A program made the position numbers and the translations under genes. This document shows positions 51,487 to 62,300 of a stretch of DNA of 64,000 nt, in pieces. Every line of letters starts with the position of its first letter. The stretch's first letter is position 1. The notes under the pieces were generated by a model. It did not search any database and was not told the DNA's origin. It saw only the letters and a list, made by a program, of their open reading frames with translations. This stretch comes from Strix aluco (Eukaryota; Chordata; Aves; Strigiformes; Strigidae): NCBI RefSeq assembly GCF_031877795.1, contig NC_133935.1:82303748-82367747 (forward strand), in the 5' to 3' direction.

Positions 51487-54400
51487 CTGAACAAGAAAAA
51501 ATACTGTATTAAGTCAATCAACTGCCTTATTGCTTTGGTTTGTTTGGGGAATTTCAGCCTCCCCCTTCAAGTACAGGTTACTCTTTTGACAAATGTAGGA
51601 TTTAAATCTTTTGGCCTCTTAAACTGCCAAGGAATTGTTATGAGGTTTCAGCAAAGAGCACTGGGTCTAAAGCTGGCCTTTTTTCCAACCTGCCCACTGA
51701 TGCCAGCTGTCCCAGGCTGACACCTCTGGGTTTCTTTTCAAAAGCCCACAGTCTCTAGTGATTGCAGTAGGAATTGAGAGATGTGGATGGTCCACAATGT
51801 CAAATGACTGAACTCAGTATTTTAAGCTGGGCATATAATAATAAATAAAGATTTACTATGTCAATGTGTAGTTTTTAAAAATACCTGCCTTAGTTTTAAG
51901 TTTGGTTGGGGTGTTTTTAAATATGCACTTCTTATAGCTGCATCGGTTTCAGTCTCCTGCTGCTGCCAGCATCTTGTACTTGAGGTTTCAGATTACAAAA
52001 ATCCCCCAAATACTCAGTGACTATTCAATGTTATATACCAATAAGAATTTTTTTCCATGATTCCTGATGCACTGACCAATGCCCTGAATCACAAGAGCTG
52101 ATTATCCTCATTAGTATCTTTGCTCTGGTAGCCACAAACAGTGGCAACAGTTCATTTGATAAAAGGTTAAATCAGCAATCCTGAGAACTGCAGGGAATGT
52201 TCTTGCTACATTGAAAAGTGGCACAGAGAAAAGTATGTCACACACATCTAAAAAAGGTAGTCATAAACCCCAGAAATACTAGTTCAGAAACAGCTACAAC
52301 TGTACACTATAGGAACACTTGCAAAAATACCCCACAGGCAGACTATATTTGAACAGGATGATTTACAGATGGGACATTTAAACTTGAAGTTCTTCTACAG
52401 CAATTGGGCTTGTGCAATTAAGTCATTGCATCTCAACAGAGCCCTGCTGGGCTCAGAGAGTCTGTCCTCCTGAATCCAACTGGATCAGAACTTAAAGCTT
52501 CTTTTCTCAGTTACAGAAGCTTTACAGATCATACTACTGTTTATGCAGTGAGAGATGTGTGGTCACAATCAGTAGGAAATAAAGCAGGAAGAAAGTACAG
52601 GAGGGTTTTAGACGCTATTTAAAGCATCTTGATTTACACCCAGGCAGATCATGCTGGCAGCGAAATGTCACTGCCTGGCAAGAACTGATACTGTGGTGGA
52701 ATTGATATCCTGAACTTGCAGGGGTTTCCTCGTCAGGGGAGAACATCATTGTCTAAAGCCCAGAGCTGTCTGTTGGAAGAAAAGGGATTGCTGAGCTGGT
52801 GTGCTGCTGGTGTGAGTTCATGCTGGTTGGGACTGCATCGGTAGGAAGCTGCTTTCCCTAAACAGAGTTCATCCCTTTATTATTTTTCCCCAGTCCAAAG
52901 AGTTATGAGGATGTTTTTTGCAATGAAGTATTTTGAATGTTGTATTGCAGGAAAATAAAGTTCAGGAAGTGGAACTGAAACATGAGAACCTACTTCTTGC
53001 AAAATGACAAAGAGTATCTGGGAAGGGAGCCTACCTTTCTTGGAAGAGACCTGCCCAAGGCCACAGCTGGTGTGGAGCAAAACAGTCCAATGTTTACTCC
53101 AGGAGTAGCAAATTGAGATTTCTCACTTGCCACTGCGATGTCACAGCTTGCCACAAGCTGACAGCCTGCTGCTGTAGCCAAGCCATTTACTTTGGCAATC
53201 ACTGGTACTGGAAGTTTCTGGATTAAAGTCATAACCTGCATGCACAAAAGAAAGTGGTCAGTCCCTGAAACTTAAGCAGTGGCTGTTCTAAAACTTGCAA
53301 TTGCTTCACACACCTGAATTTCACACACCTCAGCTTTATTAACTGGGGTTTAGAAAAAGAAGTAAGCTTTCTGTAAAACCTCACGCACAAGACCACTGCT
53401 GTTGCAGTATCTTCTCAGCTGTGTTTATGTAGCACGAGTTGGTCTGCAAAGGCCAGTGGAAATGGAAAACACAGGAAAGAAAGGCAGAAACACTTGTTAT
53501 CGGATCTGTATGGAGCTTGGGTGCCTCTGCGCTGCGGGTCTAGAGTTCCTGGCTGTGGGAAGATGTGTACTGGAGACACACCATCCCCACCTTCATTTTC
53601 CCCATAATGGAAAACTGGCTTCATAAAAATCTCTGTCCTGAGAAATGAAACCAGACTCTCGATGGTTTATGCATGATCTTGAGTCTGGGTTGATCTCACC
53701 CAAACACAATCATTGGATGTCTTTCCAGGCTTACTCTGCATTCCAGGGAGGGACTTACCTGCCAAAAACCAACTTTTCCTGCTTGCATTAGACATAATAT
53801 GGGAAAATACACTCATTGTATCTCTCTCTCTCAGATAATTCTTGAAGGTTGGACATTCAACTTTAGACAGCTGAAGTTAAGAAAGATTAATTTGTCTTAA
53901 CTTTTCTAACTCAGGTTTTCCTTCCATACAGTGGGAATCAATAAACTCACCTAATTTTAATGCCTGAAGATAGAAAACACTAGTTAGATGACTACAGTCA
54001 TTATCTGGATTAAAAAATAATGTCTCATATTAGCACACTGCAGCAAGATAACAAATTTTCATTTGTTAATTCAATTTTTCCAGTAGGTGAAGTCCAGCAA
54101 ATTTTATGTTCCTTAGGTAAAATTATGTACATTCAGTGTTGTATTTCATCAGTCTGTCTCCATTCTTCTATCTCTGTTTAAAAACAATTTTTCAGTGGAT
54201 CTTGAGAAGCAGACAACAAAAGAATAACAACACTTGCATGTGTGCTGACAAATAACTATAGAACGCTCTTGTGGTTATAAAAATTCAAAGTCAACAGCTT
54301 CTCTGAAAAAAAACAACAACCCTGGTACTTATGCTTTTGTATCTGAAAAGCCTCTTGAGAAGTGATATTCTCTGCTGTCTCAAACATGTATGTGGCAAGT

Positions 54401-57400
54401 ACTTAGTTCTCAGATACTGCATTATACAGTACTGCTAACACCGTTATATGCATAGGGAAACAGATGTAGCAGCTGAGATGATCTGCTTAAGGTCACCAGT
54501 CATAGCCAGATGTAGAAGCCAAGGTTCCTGAAAACCTGAAAGTCCAGTGCTCCACAATGCTGCAGGCATGTCATTTAGGGTAGGATTCATTCTACTTAAG
54601 TATTACAATTTAGGAAGACATGATGCCATTTTGGAAGCCCCCAAAAGTACCTTTCTCTATTAACCAAAAAAGAAGCAAAAGTCCATTATTCTACCACACA
54701 ACTAAAATTTAAATATTAGTTAGGATCCTAAATAAAGCCTGAATTAAATTTCTCTATTTCTGTTTGCCTGTAAAGTGCCATTATTAACCAGTAAGACCTT
54801 CTTCCTCCATGGGGATAACAGTGAGTTGTGATTTATGAGAAACTTAAATCCCTTTAGGATACTCAGGTAGAGAGTTTAAAGCACTTATCACTACCATGAA
54901 CATCAGAAAAGGGATCACTTCAAGTGTCATTTCATCTCTTAGATTTAATTTCTTCCTGACCTTGCTTTGCCAGTTTCACAGAAGCATTTAGGTTGGCAGT
55001 GACCTCTTGAGATCATCCGAGTCCTACCCCCCTACTCAAGCAAGCTCGGGTAGAGCAGGTTGTCCAGGACTGTGTCCAGTTGGGTTTTGAGTATCTCCCA
55101 ATCTCTGAATTTCATGGTCTCAGGAATTTTCATCTGAAATTGGTATACCATTTTTTATTTGTAATAATGCCCCTTACTAAACTTACTATAGAGTAAGGCA
55201 CCATTCTCACAAAGAAAGCTAGGCATGTTTTTAACTCTAAATGCTGACATTGTTATTTTTTCCTATGTCTTTTTATTAATCAAAGTTAAGCTTGCTATAC
55301 TACTCATTAATCCTGAATATAGCCACAGTGCTAGATATACATACAGGACAATTTAAATTCTTCTGGTCCTGAAAGCAACAAATTTTCCAGGCAAAAGGGG
55401 CGGCACTTAAGAAGAACTGCTTACCTCTGCACAGATTTCAAACACTTGGGAATGATGCTTCACCTCATCTTCACTTGACAGTTCCTTTAAATCATGGCCA
55501 GAACAAAATACAGGTCCTTCAGCTACAAAGAATTTCAGGAAAAGTCAGTCTGAATTAATCAAGAAACCAGGGGTAGTAGCATATCAATCCCCCAGCTAAA
55601 GGTCTGTCAATGGTCAAAAAGGAGCTTGGGGAGAGAGTGTCACACAGCATTCCAAAATATTGCCTCCTGGGTTTTGTAACAACTTTAAATTGCTACAATG
55701 CAACATTTAACCACAGTGACATCCATAAATATTATTAAGGGCCTAGTTTTACTTCCATTCCAACTTAACTCAGTTAAAAACAAGGCACTTCACACCTCTG
55801 AGCCCAGTTTCTTGTGAGGATGCTGTTCGAAACAGCTCCTTGGTACAATGTAAACTCGTCAGCTGGAGCATGGTAGGAGTGCTCTGCTCTCAGACTAATA
55901 CACAGTCCCTATTTATTGTATCCAGCATTAATGATTAACTTTTGCTAAATAAGCATCGATATTTTTGTGTCATGGCGTTCAAGACCACAATGGTGCAAAA
56001 GAAAAAAAAGAAAAAAAAAAAGTTCTGCCAGAGGAGAACCAGAAGGTTTGTTGGGGCCTCTTTTCCTCCACTGCTAAATTGTCATCTAGAGAATCCCAGA
56101 AAGCATGTCCATGGTTTGGGCAGCAAAAGAGCAGGTTTCTGTGGACTTAAGCTTTGGATTTGCTTGCCTCCAGCGGCATCTAAGATCAAAACAGCCTTTA
56201 GGGGTACACTATCTTTACAAGAGTTTTCCTTTGTCATGAGGGTATCTGACATAACAATAAACCAATTTGATGCTTTTGAATCCTTCAGAACTTCTCAGGT
56301 ATTTGTATAGATGTGACAATTCCAGCTACAACTACGCAGACAGGACCTTACCTACACATTTGTTTCTCAGGGATCAGATTGTGACACAGGCTATCCAGAA
56401 ATAACCACACAATTAACATCAGTCAGCTCATGGGATCAGCAATACAAATCTGAAAATTAATCCCATCTGCATTTGTTTGAAGAAGAATCCACTGCAAAGT
56501 CTGTGTTAAAGACTCAAAGCATTCCCTGAGAAGTCTTTTATTTTCTTGAGATTTCTTCTTTTGCATTCCATTCAGCAAGGGAATTGGAAATAAACAGAAA
56601 CATGCAATTTTTTAAACTAAAACAAAATAACAAATAAAATCATGTTCACAAACTCCCAGACTACTGTACTCCCAAAGAAGAACCTGAAGTGATTCACAAA
56701 ATTTGTAGCTGCTGTTTGGAACATTGACTATATGTATTTAAACTCACCCTGTGAAGTTAGCTTACTTCCACTCTCACGTCTGTGTGCACTAACACACAAT
56801 GTTTAACTTTACATACAGGAAACAGCGGCATCCCACACTAATAAACCTATTTCTCCAAGATGTTTGGAAAGGGGACAGGGCAAGATGATCTTAAAATAGC
56901 AGAGGAAAAAAAGATGGCTTAAGAACAGCTCAAGTTTCATTATCTTTAACAACTCTACAGGTTAATACCTAAATGGAGGAAAACTGTAATAGCCTGTGAG
57001 AGAAAAAGTTTTACATCTGCAGGTAGAGGTGACTGCAGTATCATTATTATGGTCTTGTCTTCATCGGACAGTTTTAAAACCAGTTTTGACAAGCCAGTAG
57101 CAGATAATGAGGCTGATCCGGGCTTAGAACAGGGGAACTGAGCAGATGATTTGAAGAAACTTTGTGAGCCCTGTTTACTACAATCTATACCTGCCACTGA
57201 AGGTGACAAGTGTCATACCTGCTCAGCCTGTTCCTGCACGAAACCCTGTATCTGGGAATGTTATTTCTTTACTTTGATCACCATTAGAACCTGGTTTTTG
57301 TTCTGCTTAAAGTATTATTTACACATAAATTTTAAACGAGTTATTTAATCTACTTTTTTTTTTTTTTTTTTTTTACAGAAGGAAAAAGCTCATGGACTCT

Positions 57401-58141
57401 AAACACAGTGCATAACCTGGGAATACTGACATTCTGAAATGCGTTTCTACAGCATTTCTTCTTAGACGTGTTAACTACAAACAAAAATATAACAAAAACC
57501 AAGTCAAGTGTTAATGCTGTGTTCAAAAATGAGGAATTAAGTGAGTGAGAGTGGAAATAGCGGGTAAGTATGAAAGAACAGCATGAGAGCAGGGTCTGAA
57601 GGGTGAAGGCACCTGTAGGATACTCTGCATTGTCCTGGAAAACAACATGCAAATCCCTTCCTGTCCCACCTTCCGTAATTCTGTGAGAAATTTCGGTTTA
57701 AACTCCGTATTATCCCGTTTCTCCTCCTTCCCTCGCCCTCCCCTTCTCTTCCGTCGGCTTTAAATGACGGAAGTACCTGAAATGATGATAACTCGGAGGT
57801 CTTTGCTTTTGACGTCGTGCAGCAGGTCCTCCCTGAGGGACTGCAGCATGGAGAGGGACAGGGCGTTTCTTTTCCTCGGGTTGTTCAAGATAATGTTCCT
57901 GTAAAAGCCGTTAAAAACAACGAGGGTTACTATAAAAAAAGTTCTAATCGCATTCAGAGACTCAGGGGCGGCCCCGCAGCGGTGCCTCCCCCCCCTGCCC
58001 TCCGCCTCACCGGACGCCCCCCGCCTGCCGCCGGACCGTCAGCTTCGCGGGCGGGGGCGGCCCCCCGGCTCCCGCCGCCGCGGCGCTGCTGAAGGCGGCG
58101 GCCAGCGGCCCCCTCAGCCGGCCCAGCCGCGCGGCGGCCAT
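51157..58141 (-). CDS. ECHDC3: enoyl-CoA hydratase domain-containing protein 3 (spliced, five exons)
   Basis: Exons join as 58141-58011, 57898-57777, 55522-55425, 53235-53035 and 51486-51157: 882 nt, 293 residues, against 303 in human from memory. All sites are GT-AG and phases match. Residues 1-40 are rich in Arg and Ala with few acidic residues, like a mitochondrial targeting sequence. A crotonase fold follows: [11 protein letters not shown] (about 50-60), oxyanion-hole region SGHDLKEL (92-99), [20 protein letters not shown] (134-153) and [11 protein letters not shown] (159-169). In active hydratases the glutamates of the CEL and PE motifs are catalytic; here these positions are Gln143 and Gly163, so ordinary hydratase activity is doubtful. 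The human protein is placed in mitochondria and linked to lipid and insulin response, but its reaction is not settled. Start ATG has context GGCAGCCATGG. Confidence 0.96.
51487..53034 (-). other. ECHDC3: ECHDC3 intron 4
   Basis: 1548 bases, donor AAAG|GTAGGC, acceptor TTGTTCAG. No repeat or exon recognised. Confidence 0.85.
53035..53235 (-). CDS. ECHDC3: ECHDC3 exon 4 (altered active-site region)
   Basis: 201 nt, acceptor TTTTGTGCATGCAG|GTT, phase 0 on both sides, residues 118-184. It contains the crotonase signature region with Gln143 in GCQL and Gly163 in TPGVNIG, the two positions that are Glu in active enoyl-CoA hydratases. Confidence 0.97.
54452..54556 (+). repeat. MIR-type SINE remnant
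   Basis: 'agggaaacagatgtagcagc', 'tgcttaaggtcaccagtcat', 'agaagccaaggttcctgaaa' and 'agtccagtgctcc' follow the MIR order (gaggcacagagaggttaag, cttgcccaaggtcac, gagccaggatttgaaccc, ccagtgctc). Confidence 0.65.
54976..55135 (-). mobile_element. CR1 3' end fragment
   Basis: The plus strand reads 'cacagaagcatttaggttgg', 'gagatcatccgagtccta', 'tagagcaggttgtccaggac' and 'gggttttgagtatctcc', the reverse complement of a CR1 3' UTR and ORF2 end. It is truncated 5' near 55135. Confidence 0.87.
55425..55522 (-). CDS. ECHDC3: ECHDC3 exon 3
   Basis: 98 nt, acceptor AATTCTTTGTAG|CT, entering at codon position 2 (Ala85 is split) and leaving in phase 0 at GCAGAG|GTAAGC. Codes [15 protein letters not shown] and on to QVFEICAE (residue 117). 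SGHDLKEL corresponds to the oxyanion-hole loop (AGADIKEM in typical hydratases). Cys91 replaces a Ser in the human protein as I remember it. Confidence 0.96.
55523..57776 (-). other. ECHDC3: ECHDC3 intron 2
   Basis: 2254 bases, donor TCAG|GTACTT. It contains a 21-base T run on plus at 57354-57374. The 122-codon plus frame at 55942-56310 begins with a poly-Lys stretch from an A-rich run and is not a credible gene. Confidence 0.85.
57354..57374 (+). repeat. T21 homopolymer
   Basis: A run of 21 T on plus (A on the ECHDC3 sense strand) inside intron 2, with no adjoining SINE or LINE body that I recognise. Confidence 0.9.
57777..57898 (-). CDS. ECHDC3: ECHDC3 exon 2
   Basis: 122 nt, acceptor AACGGCTTTTACAG|G, entering at codon position 3 (Arg44 is split) and leaving after one base. 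Codes [20 protein letters not shown] and the following [19 protein letters not shown], the first strand and helix of the crotonase core. Confidence 0.96.
57899..58010 (-). other. ECHDC3: ECHDC3 intron 1 (112 bases)
   Basis: A very short first intron inside the CpG island, donor GTCCG|GTGAGG, acceptor TTTTACAG. Splicing is supported by exact phase agreement and continuous homology ([10 protein letters not shown]). Confidence 0.92.
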
Positions 58142-58290
58142 GGCTGCCAGGCAGGCGCGCCGGGCCGCTCGCTACCGACCTCTAGGCCCGGCGGCTGCGG
58201 CGGGGCGGGGCGCGGCCCCGCGGGGTCCCGCGGAGGGCGGCCCGTGTCGGCTCCCGGGGCGGCGGCTGCAGCCCGGGGACTGAACAAAGC
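57960..58290 (-). promoter_or_regulatory. ECHDC3: CpG island and promoter of ECHDC3
   Basis: A dense CpG block spanning intron 1, exon 1 and upstream sequence. Tandem GC boxes (GGGGCGGGGCG) lie at 58200-58213, about 60-70 bases above the start codon, and suit Sp1-type, TATA-less initiation. The start site is not fixed. Confidence 0.75.
58011..58141 (-). CDS. ECHDC3: ECHDC3 exon 1, with start codon
   Basis: 131 coding nt from ATG (58141-58139, context GGCAGCCATGG) to donor GTCCG|GTGAGG. Codes residues 1-43 and two bases of Arg44: an Arg/Ala-rich leader ([19 protein letters not shown]), a Gly/Pro stretch and [12 protein letters not shown]. The leader looks like a mitochondrial transit peptide. 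No upstream in-frame ATG competes within the visible leader. Confidence 0.95.
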
Positions 58291-58884
58291 GGTACAGACT
58301 CTGCGCTCGCTGTCGGTTCAGGTGTCGGGCCTGACCTCCCCATGTTGGGTGTAGAACCAGCGAGGCCTCCCGCCACCTCCTGCTCGGGGACACTTGGGTG
58401 GGGAGGTGGCGTTCATCAACGAGGATCTTGGGGAGGCGCGAGGGGTACTAGAGAATGTTGACATTTGCGATAATTTCTTCAGATTCCATTGAGCATTTGC
58501 ATCTGTGACCACGGGATGGGGATTAGGGCTCTGCTGAGAAAACTCATTAGTGGCACTTAGGTTGTATCGTCACCAGAGAGGACAACTCCGTAATGCAGAG
58601 AGAAAGAGCTCACTCAGGCTGAGAGTAAGCATCACAGGATGATATTCAGTACTACAGGGTTTGGGGTTGTATACCTGGGAAGTAATAAAATCATCATTTA
58701 TTCACTGGGAGCTCATCATCTAGAAATGGTTGTGGTGAAGGCCTTGGGTGTTTTAATTGGTTCCACAGAGTCAGCCCGTAGTCCGTATGATGCACCCAAG
58801 AAAAAAAAGAACAAGACACATGTGATTTTAAGAGGTGATTTTAAAAGTCAAATGTGATTTTAAGATGCAAGGTATTTTAGGGAC

Positions 58885-59370
58885 ATACAAGTACATTCCC
58901 AGCTCATCTTGATTATTGCTCATACTTCTGGTCACCCGTGTTCAAGAAGCCAAACTAAAAGAGGGGCAGAGAGAATAGTTGTGGCATAGAACAGAGACTC
59001 TGTTATGAGCGATGAGAGGAGTGTTGTTCCTTGAGTCTAGCAAAACAAGTATAAAAGAACTTATGACTGCTGTCTCCAGAGGGCAGGCATTTTGCAATCT
59101 GAGAAGGCAGAAAGCTCTGTAAGATGGAGGACTGCGCGGGCACTATAGCAAAGGGCTACACGCTGAACATTAACATACCTGAGCCAGAAATGAAGGAGCA
59201 AAGACACTGCCGTTAGAGGAGTGAGACTGTGGAACAGCCCTGCCATAGAAGCACAGGGATAAAATCTGCTTCTTTCTTTTTTTTTTTTTTTTTTTAAGAG
59301 GGAGCTCAGGAGGCTTCTAAAAGGGGTTATATGATGTCTCTGCCTAGGTTACCAGTGGGATGGATCTGGG
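58885..59370 (+). mobile_element. ancient CR1/L3-like LINE fragment
   Basis: Plus-strand text keeps the order of a LINE ORF2 tail: 'gattattgctcatacttctg' (DYCSYFWSP), 'agccaaactaaaagagg', then 'gtggaacagccctgcca' and 'gagctcaggaggcttctaa'. It is heavily degraded and interrupted by a T-rich run (about 59274-59295). Confidence 0.5.
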
Positions 59371-62300
59371 GAAGTGGGTCCCTCTCCATTTGTGTTTCTG
59401 CTGAATCCCAGAGCTCTCCTTCGCCAGCTGCTGGTATCGTGCATAATAAGTCTTTCTAATTTGAGGTATGCACAGCTCTCTGCAGACCCCAATTACTCAA
59501 AATAGTTCTTCTAGAAAATGTCCCTTTGCAATATAACCTCTCACATTTCTTTCATTCTTCTGTTCTCTGTTTACTCGCAAGAGCGATGACCTCTTTTTCT
59601 TCACACCTGGCTCAGGCAGTCTCCTGGGAAAGAAGCAGCAGTGTGGATGAGGCAGCTAGTGAACAATCTCATCTGCCATGAGATGCTGACAGGCCCAAAG
59701 ACCAAGCGGCGTTGTTTCAGGAGATACAGGCTGTCCCAGTCATAATTCCCTGCTCTTTCTTATCTCACCTACTCATCGTATATCTTTTCCTAAATGCAAA
59801 GGTAAAGTATTAGTAATTGAACTCTTTTATGCACACGCAAGTCTTCACTGTCTGTGCTCCATTTTCTGGCAGAACAGTAGGTACCCTATAATAAAATAGA
59901 TATGTTCCTTGTAAATGTAAATTTGTGCTGCTTCCTGATCTCCCCACTCTCTTGTGAGTTCTTGCAAAGTACTTGTAGGTTCCCAAAGGTGTCTCTAGTT
60001 TCATCATGTCTGTTGAACCCCTGCAGCTTCTTCTGAGTGTAGTAGCAATTGTGGCTTCTCAGTTCTGAACATCAGCCTCATAAAAGAACCACTTGAATTT
60101 TGTGTTTAATAATATTTACTTATACAGATAGTAACAGCTAGCGTGGGGATGTGCTTTCTGCTTAGTGATTTTATATTGCCTAAAACAATAACTCGTCAGA
60201 TCATTGGGCTTTGTGACTCTACTGTAATGGCAGTAGTGGGTTTATGTACACTTTAAAGTGTTGAAGGACACTGATAGGCCTGAGAGCTAGGTCTGCACTG
60301 GGCTTTCCCCACTTGCCCATTTTCATTTTCTCATGGTTGGTTGTACTTCGTGGTCATTCACTGAAAAGTTCTTCTAAAATTTGCTTTTAATATATGGTAG
60401 GAGTCTGTAGAAAAAACCCGGCCGTTTAGAAGAAAGTGAGATCATCTTAAATAGATCACAGCAGTTTTCAAAGTCCCTGCTTGGTGTGGCAACGGCCAGC
60501 ACACAGAGAACACAATGTGTGTGCTAGCTCTGGGAGGTCTCAATCCCCTGCAACTCTGACCAGGGACCTCTTTCAAGCAGGCCTTATGAATATGATCTTA
60601 ATTTTTTTCTTCCAGTTCCTTATCTTTCTCTATCTTGTCCTTTTTCTGTCCATCTCCAAGGAAATAAATTTTTTTGGTCTCCAAAAAGCTTCTTTTTAAT
60701 ATAGAATTTCCAGCTCCCTGGAAATTCTGTTCTTTTTCACTTTGATTGACAACCTCATGTTTCCTTTCACACCCACCCCCATTACAGATTTTTTTTTGGC
60801 TGCAGCTTCCCCAGTGCATTAAACAGACCTGCTGCTGCCTTCTCTGAGAAAGTGCTGAAAAAACTTTTCCAATTTCAGGCAGCTTTCCTTTTTATAGCAT
60901 TTGCTAGCAGCATTGTGGTTCCGGCTGAGCTCACACTTCCAACTGGAGACAAGTAGGAGCCAGGATTGCAAGTACCAGACGGGGCTTTTCTAACCTTTAG
61001 CTGTATTGATCCTTCATATAAAACAAAAAGAGAGACGATAAGGGACATAATGCAACTTCATCATTAGATTATTACAGAAACTCTCAGGGTATCATACTGT
61101 ACTAGGGAAAGATGTTTTGAAATTCAAGTGTGCTTAGCTGCTATAAAGCACTCTGGGGTCTCCATTCTAATGTTGCTAGAGAGCATGCGTGGACAGCAAA
61201 GATAGCATACAGGATCCCCTTCTTTATAAAGCACAAGTATTTATTTAGGTCTTTATTTCCTTGGCTTTCAATGAGCCCAGATGGGACATGCACCGTGTAG
61301 GAGCACCTGCTTCACCCCAGTGGTCAGTATAAGGAGCAGCTCATCCCAGGGTGAAGGGAGACGTTGGGATGAGGCTGAAATGTATAATACATATATGCAC
61401 ACATATGTAAATGAGTAAATAGATACATAAAGACACTACTACCTATTAATTGGGATGCTGTGATGAAAAATTGGGACTATTTTACAGAACGTGAGGCAGG
61501 CATATCCCTAGCTGAGTTTCATGCAAATTATTTCTTGTGAAACGTTGGCATTCCCAGAGGATCTTGTGACCTGATTCTCAACACTGCTGAAGGCATTCAA
61601 ATCCCACTGGGAGCCAGAGGGGTTCAGCACCTTTGAAACTCAAGGACTGCTTAATTCTGGTCAGGTGTGTAGTAGTTCCAGCATAACAGGGAGAGCAGGG
61701 CCCTGTTCCTGCACCCAGGCCAACGAAAATAATTTATTTTCCTGCTTTGTGAATTCTGCTAGCAAAGAGATAGATTAGTGCATTACGGTTTCTCTGATGT
61801 GGAACCCTCCAGGACTGCCTGAAGAAAAGATGAAAAAAGATTTTGCATTTTTGTTCCCATTTAGACAGGACTCCATGCTGAGTCCCAGCACCACATGATG
61901 GGTGCTGTCTGTGTAACATTTTTTACTGTATCCTTAGACAATTCATGTTTTCTATATTGGTATTAAGATAGAAATAGCACAGAAACTTCAGGATAATACT
62001 CACTTGGGCTGGGATTTTCTCTTGGGCTCTTTACTCTGTTCATGCCTGGAATTCATATGACTTTGCTACCTAACCTTTTGGGTCCTAGCCTTGGTTTTTC
62101 TTCTTTTAAAGATACTATTCTACTTTACTTTAGTCACAGAAAGATATGTTGTTTATCAGCCTTCTCTTTAGAGAGGCTTTAATTACTAGAAATAGTAATT
62201 AAAAATCAGTTATAGGATAAATGTATAGCAGACTATCAGAAAAGTTTAGGCTGTACTCTAAGAGAAAGTGATTTTTTTTAAAAAAATATTATTCTGCTAA

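Larger units (their letters stand above)
53236..55424 (-). other. ECHDC3: ECHDC3 intron 3
   Basis: 2189 bases, donor GAG|GTAAGC. It contains a MIR-like remnant at 54452 and a CR1 3' end at 54976. Confidence 0.85.
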
